Source of the DNA: Sellimonas caecigallum
GTDB taxonomy: Bacteria; Bacillota; Clostridia; Lachnospirales; Lachnospiraceae
Length of the DNA: 64,000 bases
Assembly (NCBI RefSeq): GCF_019754295.1
Contig: NZ_VIRV01000001.1
Coordinates: forward strand, 434,001 to 498,000
Direction: 5' to 3'
How positions within the stretch are numbered: position 1 is the first letter of the stretch; each line of letters begins with the position of its first letter. Below the pieces are notes generated by a model. That model saw only the letters and a list, made by a program, of their open reading frames with translations, had not been told where the DNA came from and did no database searches. Positions 50,779 to 59,752 of this stretch are shown here, one piece after another. The position numbers were made by a program, and so were the translations under genes.

Positions 50779-53391
50779 TTACATCGTGTACCTTTGAGCC
50801 GGAACACGTCCCCCTGTCTTGGCCGTCAGTTCTCCGTTTTGTTCATCGATGATGATGGTTTCTCCGGTTCCTACATTGCCTTCCAGGATGAGTTTTGCAG
50901 CCAGTGTCTCTACGTATTTTTGCAGGTATCGTTTCATCGGCCTTGCACCGTACATTGGTTCGTAGCCGCCGTCTACGATATGTTGTTTTGCTGCTTTTGT
51001 CAGTTCGATTTTTAGTTCTCTGTCTGCCAGACGTTTATTGACATCTGTCAAAAGGAGATCGATGATCTGAGTTATATCTGCTTTTGTAAGTGGTTTAAAC
51101 ATAATGATTTCGTCGAGTCTGTTTAAGAATTCCGGGCGGAAGTGGGCTTTCAGGTCATTCATGACATATTGTTCATTTTCTGGTTTGATATTTCCTTCTT
51201 CATCGATTCCTTCCAGTAGATAGGCGGATCCGATATTTGATGTCATGATCAGAATCGTATTTTTGAAATCTACTGTGCGTCCCTGGGAATCTGTAATCCG
51301 TCCGTCATCAAGTACTTGCAGAAGTACATTGAACACATCCGGATGTGCTTTTTCCACTTCATCGAAGAGTACGACAGAATATGGTTTTCTTCTTACCGCC
51401 TCTGTCAGCTGTCCACCTTCATCGTATCCTACATATCCCGGAGGGGCTCCGATAAGTCTGGACACAGAATATTTTTCCATGTATTCGCTCATATCGATCC
51501 GTACCATGTTGCTTTCATCGTCAAACAGGCTTTCTGCAAGTGCCTTGGCCAATTCGGTTTTCCCTACTCCGGTTGGTCCGAGGAACAGGAAGGAGCCGAT
51601 TGGTTTCGACGGATCTTTGATGCCTGCCTTTGACCGGATGATGGCTTCTGTTACTTTTGTTACACCTTCATCTTGCCCGATCACACGCTTGTGAAGCTGC
51701 TGATCCAGATGCAGTGTCTTGCTTCTTTCGCTTTCATTCAGTTTTGCAACCGGAATACCCGTCCACCGGGATACGATTTTGGCAATCTCTTCGTCAGTCA
51801 CGCTTTCATGGACAAGGGAGAGATCTTCGTCTTTTACTTTATTTTCTTCTTCTTCCAGCTGTTTTTTCAGCTGCGGAAGACGTCCATATTGGAGTTCTGC
51901 TGCTTTTTCCAGATCATAGGAACTCTGAGCTTTTTGGATTTCCTGGTTGACATTTTCGATCTCTTCCCGCAGTCGGTGTACTCTCTCCAGGGAGTTTTTC
52001 TCGTTATCCCACTGTGCTTTCTTTTTGGCGAATTCTTCTCTGTTTTCCGCCAGTTCCTGCTGAAGTTTTTCCAGCCGTTCACGGCTTAATCGGTCATCTT
52101 CTTTTTTGAGGGCAGCCTCCTCAATCTCCAGCTGCATTGTCCTCCGTCTCAGTTCATCGAGTTCGGTCGGCATGGAATCCAATTCTGTCTTGATCAGTGC
52201 ACATGCCTCGTCTACAAGGTCAATGGCTTTGTCCGGGAGGAATCTGTCTGATATATACCGATTGGACAAAGTTGCGGCAGCAACAAGCGCGCCGTCCGTA
52301 ATCTTTACACCGTGAAATACTTCATACCGTTCTTTCAGCCCTCTCAAAATAGAGATGGCATCTTCCACACTCGGCTCGTCTACCATTACCGGCTGGAATC
52401 GTCTTTCCAAAGCGGCATCTTTCTCAATGTACTCCCTGTATTCATCCAGTGTAGTCGCACCGATACAATGAAGTTCTCCCCTTGCAAGCATTGGCTTTAA
52501 CATATTTCCCGCGTCCATGGCCCCGTCTGTTTTCCCGGCACCTACGATCGTGTGAAGTTCATCAATGAAGAGGATAATCTGTCCCTCACTGTTTTTGACT
52601 TCTTCCAGAACTGCTTTGAGTCTCTCCTCGAATTCTCCTCTGTATTTCGCTCCTGCAACAAGGGCGCCCATATCCAAAGCAAAGAGCTGTTTATCTTTCA
52701 GACCTTCCGGCACATCTCCTCGAACAATTCTCTGTGCCAGCCCTTCGACAACTGCAGTCTTACCTACTCCAGGTTCTCCGATCAAAACCGGATTGTTTTT
52801 CGTTTTACGTGAAAGAATCCTTACCACATTTCGGATCTCGGCGTCTCTTCCGATGACAGGGTCCAATTTCTGCTCTTTTGCCCGTTCCACGAGATCATAC
52901 CCGTACTTGTTCAACGTGTCGTATGTCGCTTCTGGATTGTCTGTCGTAACCCTCTGGTTTCCGCGGACTTCGGAAAGCACTTTTAAAAAGCCTTCTCTTG
53001 TAATGCCAAGTTCCCGGAAAATCTGTTTGATTTCTTTATTTGCATATTTGATAAGGGCGAGAAAAATATGTTCTACTGATACATATTCGTCTCCCATCTG
53101 TTTTGCCTCGTCTTCTGCGTGGATCAGTACCTTGTTCAGATACTGACCGATAAAGACCTGTCCGCCCTGGACTTTTGGCCGCTTCCTCAGTGATTCTTCC
53201 ACGCGGTTTACGATCAGTTCTTTTGAAATACCCATTTTTTCCATCAGTTTTAAAATAAGGCTTTCATCCTGTGTCAATAAAGAATAAAGCAGGTGCTCCT
53301 GCTCGATCTCCTGGTGACCGTATTCGTCTGCGACTTTCTCGCAACCTTGTACCGCAAGCATAGAATTCTGTGTGAATTTATTGATATTCAT
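50779..53391 (-). CDS. clpB: ATP-dependent disaggregase ClpB
   Basis: The 870-residue protein has an N-terminal double-Clp domain (about 1-150), AAA+ module 1 ([13 protein letters not shown], about residue 203), a long coiled-coil middle domain (about 400-535) that marks ClpB rather than ClpC/ClpA, and AAA+ module 2 ([15 protein letters not shown], about residue 605). It works with DnaK to dissolve aggregates. CIRCE and a consensus promoter sit upstream. The C-terminal tail ([10 protein letters not shown]) is partly encoded by a copy of a palindromic repeat unit, so it may be an acquired extension. Confidence 0.97.
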   Translation of the reverse strand: MNINKFTQNSMLAVQGCEKVADEYGHQEIEQEHLLYSLLTQDESLILKLMEKMGISKELIVNRVEESLRKRPKVQGGQVFIGQYLNKVLIHAEDEAKQMGDEYVSVEHIFLALIKYANKEIKQIFRELGITREGFLKVLSEVRGNQRVTTDNPEATYDTLNKYGYDLVERAKEQKLDPVIGRDAEIRNVVRILSRKTKNNPVLIGEPGVGKTAVVEGLAQRIVRGDVPEGLKDKQLFALDMGALVAGAKYRGEFEERLKAVLEEVKNSEGQIILFIDELHTIVGAGKTDGAMDAGNMLKPMLARGELHCIGATTLDEYREYIEKDAALERRFQPVMVDEPSVEDAISILRGLKERYEVFHGVKITDGALVAAATLSNRYISDRFLPDKAIDLVDEACALIKTELDSMPTELDELRRRTMQLEIEEAALKKEDDRLSRERLEKLQQELAENREEFAKKKAQWDNEKNSLERVHRLREEIENVNQEIQKAQSSYDLEKAAELQYGRLPQLKKQLEEEENKVKDEDLSLVHESVTDEEIAKIVSRWTGIPVAKLNESERSKTLHLDQQLHKRVIGQDEGVTKVTEAIIRSKAGIKDPSKPIGSFLFLGPTGVGKTELAKALAESLFDDESNMVRIDMSEYMEKYSVSRLIGAPPGYVGYDEGGQLTEAVRRKPYSVVLFDEVEKAHPDVFNVLLQVLDDGRITDSQGRTVDFKNTILIMTSNIGSAYLLEGIDEEGNIKPENEQYVMNDLKAHFRPEFLNRLDEIIMFKPLTKADITQIIDLLLTDVNKRLADRELKIELTKAAKQHIVDGGYEPMYGARPMKRYLQKYVETLAAKLILEGNVGTGETIIIDEQNGELTAKTGGRVPAQRYTM
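50802..50815 (-). repeat. Single copy of the 14-base repeat unit inside the clpB 3' end
   Basis: GGGGGACGTGTTCC on minus encodes the Gly-Arg-Val-Pro part of the ClpB tail. The identical unit forms both arms of the hairpin 66 bases downstream. Confidence 0.85.
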
Positions 53392-53460
53392 ACTGCACTC
53401 CTCCTTACGAATCTCTATCTTTTTTGAATTTTATTTGTTTTCTGTTCTACCAACAATATA

Positions 53461-53489
53461 ACAATAACACTTATTGTTAGCACTGTCAA
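53461..53489 (-). promoter_or_regulatory. Sigma-A promoter of clpB
   Basis: On minus, a perfect TTGACA (53484-53489) and TATTGT (53461-53466) have a 17-base spacer. The -35 box lies inside the CIRCE element, so HrcA binding would exclude RNA polymerase. Confidence 0.8.
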
Positions 53490-53503
53490 GTAGTGAGTGC
53501 TAA
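53477..53503. promoter_or_regulatory. CIRCE operator (HrcA binding site)
   Basis: TTAGCACTG-n9-GAGTGCTAA matches the CIRCE consensus TTAGCACTC-n9-GAGTGCTAA with a single mismatch in the left arm. HrcA is known to repress chaperone genes from this site and to release it on heat shock. Confidence 0.95.
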
Positions 53504-53529
53504 TTTTGATAATCTTATTTCCCCCTATC

Positions 53530-54513
53530 TTATCCTATTTTCCCCTCTGTCATACATTTCGCCAACTCTTTTGCATAATAGCTAATATAAATCTGTGCCC
53601 CTGCACGGTATGCGGCTACTGCCATTTCACACATGATCTTCTCTTCATCTATCCAGTTATTTTTTGACGCCGCTTTTACCATGGCATATTCTCCGCTTAC
53701 ACTGTAGGCCGCTACCGGTACTTTGACTGCCTCACGGACTTTTGATACCATATCAAGATATGACATCGCTGGTTTTACCATGACGATGTCCGCTCCCTCT
53801 TCCACATCCAAAATAGCCTCTCTGATTCCTTCCCGGCTATTATGAAAATCCATCTGGTATGTCTGCCTGTCTCCAAAAGCAGGAGCTGATTCTGCGGCAT
53901 CCCGGAACGGTCCGTAAAATCCGGACGCATATTTTACTGCATAAGACAAGATTGGGACATTCTCATACCCATTTTGGTCGAGTATTCCGCGGATGGCGCG
54001 TACCCGGCCGTCCATCATATCGGAAGGGGCCACCATATCAGCGCCCGCCTGCACATGGGAAAGCGCAATCTTCTGCAAATATTCCAAAGTCCGGTCATTT
54101 TCCACATCCTTTCTGCATAAGATGCCACAATGTCCATGGGATGTATATTCGCACATGCAGACATCGGTAATATACTGAAGATCCGGAAACTGTCTTTTTG
54201 CCTCCCTCAGTGCCCTCTGTACAATTCCATCTTCCGCGTATGCCTGGCTCCCAACCTCATCTTTTCTGTCTGGAATGCCAAACAACAGAATATGATTTAC
54301 ACCGGCTTTTGCTGCCCGCTCCAGTTCATACGGCATCTGATCGACACTGTATCGGAACTGGCCTTCCATGGAAGAGATTTCCTCCTTTTTCCTGCTGCCT
54401 TCTACAACAAACATCGGATAGATCAGAGACTCCTGACTCATCCGCGTCTCCCTTACCATCTTTCTCATCAATTCTGTGCCCCGCAGACGACGCGGTCTTT
54501 TTAATAATTCCAT
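53530..54513 (-). CDS. hemB: Delta-aminolevulinic acid dehydratase (porphobilinogen synthase)
   Basis: The 327-residue TIM barrel has the active-site lysine regions SYAVKYASGFYGPFRD (about residue 195) and VMVKPAMSYLD (about residue 248), and a metal-binding stretch DVCMCEYTSHGHCGI with three Cys. It joins two aminolevulinate molecules to porphobilinogen for tetrapyrroles. Isolated from other hem genes here, its product most likely supports corrinoid (B12) synthesis, which the methyltransferase operon in this window would need; that is an inference. It is divergent from a Crp/Fnr regulator. Confidence 0.95.
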   Translation of the reverse strand: MELLKRPRRLRGTELMRKMVRETRMSQESLIYPMFVVEGSRKKEEISSMEGQFRYSVDQMPYELERAAKAGVNHILLFGIPDRKDEVGSQAYAEDGIVQRALREAKRQFPDLQYITDVCMCEYTSHGHCGILCRKDVENDRTLEYLQKIALSHVQAGADMVAPSDMMDGRVRAIRGILDQNGYENVPILSYAVKYASGFYGPFRDAAESAPAFGDRQTYQMDFHNSREGIREAILDVEEGADIVMVKPAMSYLDMVSKVREAVKVPVAAYSVSGEYAMVKAASKNNWIDEEKIMCEMAVAAYRAGAQIYISYYAKELAKCMTEGKIG

Positions 54514-54656
54514 TCTGTCTGGTCCTTTCTGTTTCGTTTTATTTGCGGTCTGCCTCCGCTCATACTATAATTAAGTTAAATCTTCTGCATTATCATAGCA
54601 AAAGAAACAATTTTCCGAAATGGAAAACACAAAAATTTTTAACGGGAGAAAACACA

Positions 54657-55319
54657 ATGATTTTGCAAAAAGAATTGGCTGCCAATACTCGACTCTTTGA
54701 AGGAATCACAGCGTCAGAGCTTAGATGTCTCGAGGAAATTCTTAAGCCTCATATCCGTCTGATAGACGCGGGAGAGTTTCTCGTTCATCCTGGCAGCACG
54801 TTAAAAGAAATTGGTGTCATACTGGATGGCTGCGTCCACATGATATCTGAGGATTTCTGGGGCAACCAAAATATTATTTCCGAATTTTCAAAATGGGATT
54901 GTTTTGGGAAAGCCCACAGTATTTCCGGCAATCCGATGTTTTTTTCTCTGAAGACCGCAAAAGATTCCCGGATTCTTTTTCTTGACACAAAAGCATTTTT
55001 AAAACTTCCTCTTTCTCCGGATACCGCGCTTCAAAAACTGTATCTGAATCTGCTTCTTGTAATCACGGAGAAAAAGCTTACCTATATGCGAAAAGCCGAA
55101 ATCCTCTCACACAGAAGCCTGCGTGAAAAAATCTCGGCCTTCCTTACAGAAGAATACCGAAAAACCGGGACATCCACATTTACTGTATCGTTTAACCGAC
55201 AGGAAATGGCCGACTATCTCTCTGTCGACCGCTGCGCGCTGTCCAGAGAACTTTCAAAAATGCAAAAAGAGGGGATTCTTTCTTATTCTAAAAATCATTT
55301 CACATTGATAACAATATAA
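54657..55319 (+). CDS. Crp/Fnr-family transcriptional regulator
   Basis: The 220-residue protein has an N-terminal cyclic-nucleotide-binding-like beta barrel (about 10-120, with DAGEFLVHPGSTLKEIGVIL) and a C-terminal winged helix (about 150-218) whose recognition helix is FNRQEMADYLSVDRCALSRE. There is no N-terminal cysteine cluster, so it is not a classical oxygen-sensing Fnr. I start at ATG 54657 (GGGAGA upstream); the frame is open far upstream but that part lies over hemB. It may control hemB or the PEBP gene that follows; the effector is unknown. Confidence 0.9.
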   Translation: MILQKELAANTRLFEGITASELRCLEEILKPHIRLIDAGEFLVHPGSTLKEIGVILDGCVHMISEDFWGNQNIISEFSKWDCFGKAHSISGNPMFFSLKTAKDSRILFLDTKAFLKLPLSPDTALQKLYLNLLLVITEKKLTYMRKAEILSHRSLREKISAFLTEEYRKTGTSTFTVSFNRQEMADYLSVDRCALSRELSKMQKEGILSYSKNHFTLITI

Positions 55320-55402
55320 AATCAGATGCGTTGCAAATGCAACATACTTCCCCCTGCTTTTAAGGTATACTTAGGATACTATGATCTGGAAGGAGTGAAA
55401 GA

Positions 55403-55903
55403 ATGAAAATTACAAGCAATGGAATCATTGATGGGATCATTCAGGACAAATATGGAAAAAGAGGCGAACTCAATACGCTTGGAATGCCTACGTATTCTCT
55501 CCCGATATCCATTCATGATGCACCGGAAGGGACAAAGAGCTTTGCCCTCGTAATCGACGATAAAGATGCGTTCCCTGTAAGCGGAGGCTTTGTATGGGTG
55601 CACTGGGTTGCGGCAAATATCTGTCGTACAGAAATTTTGGAAAACGAAAGCCAGACTGCATCCGATTTTGTACAGGGTGTCAATTCCTGGCTCAGCATGC
55701 AGGGCGGACAGCACCCTGCCGAATCCTGCAGTTACTATGGAGGTATGGCTCCGCCTGATGCGCCGCATATTTATGACATCCACGTCTATGCCCTTGATAC
55801 GATATTGGATTTGAAAAATGGTTTTTACATGAATGAAATGTATCGCCAGATGAAAGGGCACATTTTAGACGAGGCCGTTCTGAGCGGCGAATATGCAAAC
55901 TGA
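55403..55903 (+). CDS. YbhB/YbcL-type PEBP (Raf-kinase-inhibitor-like) protein
   Basis: The 166-residue protein has the phosphatidylethanolamine-binding-protein fold with anion-site motifs DAPEGTKSFALVIDDKDA, WVHWVAANI and the later GGMAPPDAPHIYDIHVYAL. The bacterial proteins have no settled role; ligand binding or protease inhibition are proposed for some. GGAAGGAG precedes the ATG at 55403. It is 83 bases behind the Crp/Fnr gene, and the next gene starts right after its stop. Confidence 0.92.
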   Translation: MKITSNGIIDGIIQDKYGKRGELNTLGMPTYSLPISIHDAPEGTKSFALVIDDKDAFPVSGGFVWVHWVAANICRTEILENESQTASDFVQGVNSWLSMQGGQHPAESCSYYGGMAPPDAPHIYDIHVYALDTILDLKNGFYMNEMYRQMKGHILDEAVLSGEYAN

Positions 55904-56532
55904 TTGCACGGGACACAGAAGCTTCGGATTTCGGAAACTCTCATCGTCGGGATGCTTCTTACCATAGCAGGCAGATTTCTGGACGCCTATACTTATCTCT
56001 GCAGAGGCAAAGTCTTTGCCAACGGTCAGACCGGAAATCTTGTTCTGCTGGGCATGCGTCTGGCAGAACAAGATTATCGGAATGCACTTTATTATCCGCT
56101 GCCGATTTTTTCTTTTATATGCGGTATTTTTCTGGCTGAACAGATACATATCCGCATCGGGGATGACCGTTTTGTTAAATGGCGGCATATCATCCTGATT
56201 ATGGAGATCACACTTTTGCTTCTTTTCATCCCTGTCCCGCATGGAACGATGGATCATCTTGTCAACACAGGGATTTCCTTTGTGTGTGCTCTTCAGACAC
56301 AGGCCTTCCACTCTCTGAAAGGTTTATCCTATATTTCTGTCATGTGTACCGGAAATCTTCGGAGCGGCATCCAGGAATTCTGCAGCTATCGCTCTTCTTT
56401 ACTGTTTACCTGGATTTTCCCGCCTTGCTTTTCCCTGTCTTTTTGCTGCTTATCGTTCTCATTTTACTGCTTCTGAAAAAGCAGCTTCTCAGCGCAAGTG
56501 AAAAACTGGAACTCACATGGCTGGATCGATAA
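55904..56532 (+). pseudogene. DUF1275 (YoaK-like) membrane protein, frameshifted and shortened
   Basis: From a TTG directly after the PEBP stop, the frame reads SETLIVGMLLTIAGRFLDAY and CRGKVFANGQTGNLVLLGM, a clear DUF1275 start, up to MCTGNLRSGIQEFCSY near 56390. It then becomes an unrelated tail ending at 56476. The expected last membrane helix (LLFPVFLLLIVLILLLLKKQ) is present in another frame, ending at 56532. The combined length is shorter than the family's usual 220 or so residues. So a deletion with a frameshift around 56390-56425 is the simplest reading. No function can be expected from it. Confidence 0.7.
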
Positions 56533-56534
56533 GT

Positions 56535-56876
56535 CTATTTTCGGAATTTGTCGTATCTTTTTTCACGAAAGCTCATCCTTGGGATCAGCATAGCGATCCA
56601 TCCTCCGACAAATACAAGCACAATAAGCGGGTTCAGAAAATAGCATGCCACTGTCCCAAGGATGAACCAAAGTCCCCAAAGAGCCAATGTATTTCTGGCT
56701 CCTGTACAGATTTTCTCTACACTGTAGGCCTCTCTTTTCTCTTTCGGCAGCTTTCTATAACTCGGTACAAGCCAGATACTCTTTTCTCCCATGAATCCGA
56801 ACACAAACGCATGTGCAAAACAAAGAGCTGCCAGGATCATGCACACAAACATGGCTCCAATCGTTATTTTCTCCAT
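56535..56876 (-). CDS. DUF3784-like small membrane protein
   Basis: The 113-residue protein has three hydrophobic segments (about 6-28, 60-78 and 80-98) and the mid-loop VPSYRKLPKEKREAYSVEKI, which resembles the 'GYNTMPKEEK...Y' loop of DUF3784 proteins. Function unknown. I use ATG 56874-56876 with AAGGAG; an earlier in-frame start at 56912 would overlap that ribosome binding site. It lies 76 bases behind the ABC-exporter permease and may be co-transcribed with it. Confidence 0.75.
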   Translation of the reverse strand: MEKITIGAMFVCMILAALCFAHAFVFGFMGEKSIWLVPSYRKLPKEKREAYSVEKICTGARNTLALWGLWFILGTVACYFLNPLIVLVFVGGWIAMLIPRMSFREKRYDKFRK

Positions 56877-56952
56877 GATGTACTCTCCTTTTCCAAACGT
56901 AATCTCTCCCATATGCTAACGCTTTGGGGCGGAAAAGGCAAGTTTTTCTTTT

Positions 56953-57576
56953 TTATGATTCTTTTCTTGAACGTACGGCAATCCCGACGCCCAAAAACAG
57001 CATTCCTGCCAGCGCCAGATACCACTTTTCTTCATAGCTTCCTGTTTCCATAGAAAAAAGATAAAATTTCCCAAGATATTTTTCTCCCGATGCCATAGAT
57101 ACGATATAAAACAACAGCGGCATCATATACCCGACGACAACATTGTCACACAGTGCGTAGGACAGAAGACCAATTCCTCCCAGGAACACCATTCCAGCCA
57201 GCAGACCTGGATAAAATGTGTCAAATGGAAATTCACACTCCCCTATCTTAAGTGCGTACAGAAACAGGGCGGAGACCGCCATCATTACTACAATAGACAG
57301 AACGAGACGAATCCCATAAATTGCCCCCACAGCTGTATATTTCGAACGGATCAGATCCCGGATATCTCTGTTTTGCTCCGGCAAAAATATTGGAACTAAA
57401 AGGACGATACCCGGAAAGACTGCGTAATATTCGACGACTCGCGCTGTCTCCTGTATATTCAGATTACGGACACCCAAAACAAGCGGCGCTGCACACAAAA
57501 TACCAATGCTAATGAGTACCTGCCAGATCAAATGATACCGTATGGTTTCTTTTCCTATTGCAAGATATCTTTCCAT
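56953..57576 (-). CDS. ABC exporter membrane subunit (six-helix, ABC-2-like)
   Basis: The 207-residue protein is almost entirely hydrophobic with six predicted helices (first YHLIWQVLISIGILCAAPLV). It has no motif that names a substrate. I start at ATG 57574-57576 because AAAGGGGC lies upstream; the gene then overlaps the preceding permease by 68 bases, which is long. It is probably the second membrane component of the exporter encoded by the next two genes upstream. A stand-alone membrane protein is possible. Confidence 0.75.
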   Translation of the reverse strand: MERYLAIGKETIRYHLIWQVLISIGILCAAPLVLGVRNLNIQETARVVEYYAVFPGIVLLVPIFLPEQNRDIRDLIRSKYTAVGAIYGIRLVLSIVVMMAVSALFLYALKIGECEFPFDTFYPGLLAGMVFLGGIGLLSYALCDNVVVGYMMPLLFYIVSMASGEKYLGKFYLFSMETGSYEEKWYLALAGMLFLGVGIAVRSRKES

Positions 57577-58795
57577 TTCCAAAACGCCCCTTTCTTTTTG
57601 CCTCATAAATCAGCACTGTAGCTACAACAAGAACCACAGCAAGCAGCGTATAAAACAGCCGGTTCCATACAAGAGTGGAAAAGTCTGCCTGGAATCCGGT
57701 GTAATTCAGCTCTGTATTGTGCCTTGGAATCAGGTTGAATCCATACGCTCCCCCGCGCATCGCATTCTGGCCGCTGAAGATAGAAAAAAACCACCAGACT
57801 ATCTGAACAAGCACTGCCGCTGCTGTCTCTGTCCATTCTGTAATAAGCATAGACAGCGCTGTCACGATCAAAATGGACGGAAGAAGCCAGCCGAAGCTGT
57901 ACTGAAAAAAAGCTGTGTAATCAAGTGCCAAGTCTTTTCCTGCTGCATATCCGATACATTCTGCCAACGGGTAGAAGGAAAGGATCAAAACTGGAAGGAA
58001 CATGGTCACACACAATGCCAGATATCTGCTGCAGACGATGGAAAAAGAAGACGCCTTCCTGACAAAGATCAGTTCCCGGATTCCAGAACGTTTGTCGCGC
58101 AGCACTCTCGTGGCAGTCACAAACACCGGGAGAATGCCAAGTATGATTCCCATATAATCACAGAACATTCTGGCATATCCCCCTGTAAATCCATCTTTTT
58201 CCATCAGATCCTCATATTCTGCCAGCGCATCTTCATAAGTCTTCTCTACCATTCCATTGTCCTTAATCCGGTCTTTTGTGTAGGAAGAACCCGGTCCAAG
58301 GATCCTGCTGACTTTTCCCATCTCTTTTTCAAATTCTTTGTAAGACATTCCTTTTTTCGCCGGCAGCTTAAAATTATCTGCCGCCATCATACTCGCCCCA
58401 TTTGCAAGTTTTACCGTATTTTCTTTCACGTACTCCTGATACCTGTCCTGTATTTCCGATATAGAAAGCCCGGTGCATGTTTCCAGTATGCGAGCGATTT
58501 TCTCCTTTTCGGATGCATCTAACGTGATATGTTTTGTAAAACCGACAGGCGCCGTTGTGAAGCTGTCCTGATCATAGTCTCTCGCCAGCATTCCCAGGGT
58601 TCCCTCCATAATATCACTTTTTTCTGTGGACTGCTTCCATCCATATCCACCCTCCTGGCCTTTTACCGGTTTCGATGCAAAACTTATCTTTCCCATCTGA
58701 GTAAAGAAAAACAGAGCCAGACATGTGATAAAAAGCCAGTATATAAGACTTTTAAAAACCTGTGTGCATTCTTTTTTAAACAAACTCAGGAACAT
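57509..58795 (-). CDS. ABC exporter permease (ABC-2 family)
   Basis: The 428-residue protein has one N-terminal helix (about 17-36), a large extracytoplasmic domain of about 170 residues and five or six C-terminal helices, the layout of ABC-2 type exporters. ATG 58793-58795 has AGGAGG ideally placed; an upstream in-frame ATG at 58816 adds 7 residues. It overlaps the ATPase gene by 20 bases. The large outer loop may sense or bind the substrate, perhaps a peptide antibiotic, judging from the two-component system in the same operon; this is an inference. Confidence 0.82.
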   Translation of the reverse strand: MFLSLFKKECTQVFKSLIYWLFITCLALFFFTQMGKISFASKPVKGQEGGYGWKQSTEKSDIMEGTLGMLARDYDQDSFTTAPVGFTKHITLDASEKEKIARILETCTGLSISEIQDRYQEYVKENTVKLANGASMMAADNFKLPAKKGMSYKEFEKEMGKVSRILGPGSSYTKDRIKDNGMVEKTYEDALAEYEDLMEKDGFTGGYARMFCDYMGIILGILPVFVTATRVLRDKRSGIRELIFVRKASSFSIVCSRYLALCVTMFLPVLILSFYPLAECIGYAAGKDLALDYTAFFQYSFGWLLPSILIVTALSMLITEWTETAAAVLVQIVWWFFSIFSGQNAMRGGAYGFNLIPRHNTELNYTGFQADFSTLVWNRLFYTLLAVVLVVATVLIYEAKRKGRFGNGKISCNRKRNHTVSFDLAGTH

Positions 58796-59666
58796 GGCCA
58801 GCCCCCTCCTTTTCATGCATCAGGTACATGTATGCGTCTTCCACTCCCGCCTCGCATTTTTTTGCCCTGATACCTGGTACGCTTTCTGACAGAAACCGCA
58901 CAGTTACATTGTTTCCCATTGTCATCATGCTTGTTACCAGATACGCACTTTTGATTTTTTCCATATCCTTCCTGCTAACCGTTGCTGTATAGACATTTCC
59001 GTCCGCCATCCGGATCAATTCTGTGACCGTACCGTGATAAAGAATCTCTCCGTGATCCAGCACTGCCACATTCTCGCATGTGGCCTCGATATCTCCCACG
59101 ATGTGCGTCGATAAGATTACCACACGCTCTTCTGCAATCTCACAGAGCAGATTGCGGAATCTGACTCTCTCTTCCGGATCCAGCCCCGCAGTCGGTTCAT
59201 CCACGATCAATACTTTCGGGTCGTGGAGGATAGCCTGTGCGATCCCCAGTCTCCTTCTCATCCCGCCCGACAGCGCTTTAACTTTTGTCTTTGTCTGGTC
59301 CTGCAGATTGACTTTCCGAAGAAGGATTGGGATCCGTTTCTTTCGTTCTGCTTTCCCAAGCCCAGAAAGCACACCGAGATAATCCATAGCTTCATAAACT
59401 CCCATATTAGGATAAAGCGAGAATTCCTGAGGCAGATAACCCGTAACAGCCCTTACCGCAGCTGCATTTTCAATCGGAATGCCACAAATTTCGATCCTCC
59501 CTTCCTGTTTTTTCAAAAGTGTTGCAAGTACCTTCATCAACGTCGTCTTTCCCGCACCATTTGGTCCCAGCAGGCCAAACATTCCTCTTGGTATAGTCAG
59601 ACTGATATTTTTTAAAGCCTGTTTTTTCCCATAGTATTTGCTGAGACCGCGGATCCGTATCTCCAT
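58776..59666 (-). CDS. ABC exporter ATP-binding protein
   Basis: The 296-residue ATPase has Walker A GPNGAGKTTLMK (about residue 37), signature LSGGMRRRLGIAQAI, Walker B VLIVDEPTAGLDPEE and the switch histidine in LSTHIV. The family is that of BcrA-like antibiotic or multidrug exporters (CcmA type), with a C-terminal accessory domain of about 80 residues. ATG 59664-59666 is chosen. It lies 86 bases after the histidine kinase and overlaps the permease. Confidence 0.9.
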   Translation of the reverse strand: MEIRIRGLSKYYGKKQALKNISLTIPRGMFGLLGPNGAGKTTLMKVLATLLKKQEGRIEICGIPIENAAAVRAVTGYLPQEFSLYPNMGVYEAMDYLGVLSGLGKAERKKRIPILLRKVNLQDQTKTKVKALSGGMRRRLGIAQAILHDPKVLIVDEPTAGLDPEERVRFRNLLCEIAEERVVILSTHIVGDIEATCENVAVLDHGEILYHGTVTELIRMADGNVYTATVSRKDMEKIKSAYLVTSMMTMGNNVTVRFLSESVPGIRAKKCEAGVEDAYMYLMHEKEGAGHVPEFV

Positions 59667-59752
59667 GTTTGATTCTTTCCTTTCTCTCACTATTTCTGCC
59701 TTCCTTTCCTGATTGATGATTCTATCCTACCGCAGAATTCTCTAGATTCTCC

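Noticed and set aside
54198-54656. A 153-residue N-terminal extension of the Crp/Fnr regulator
   Set aside because: It runs over hemB on the other strand and over the intergenic promoter region; a good ribosome binding site and the family start are at 54657.
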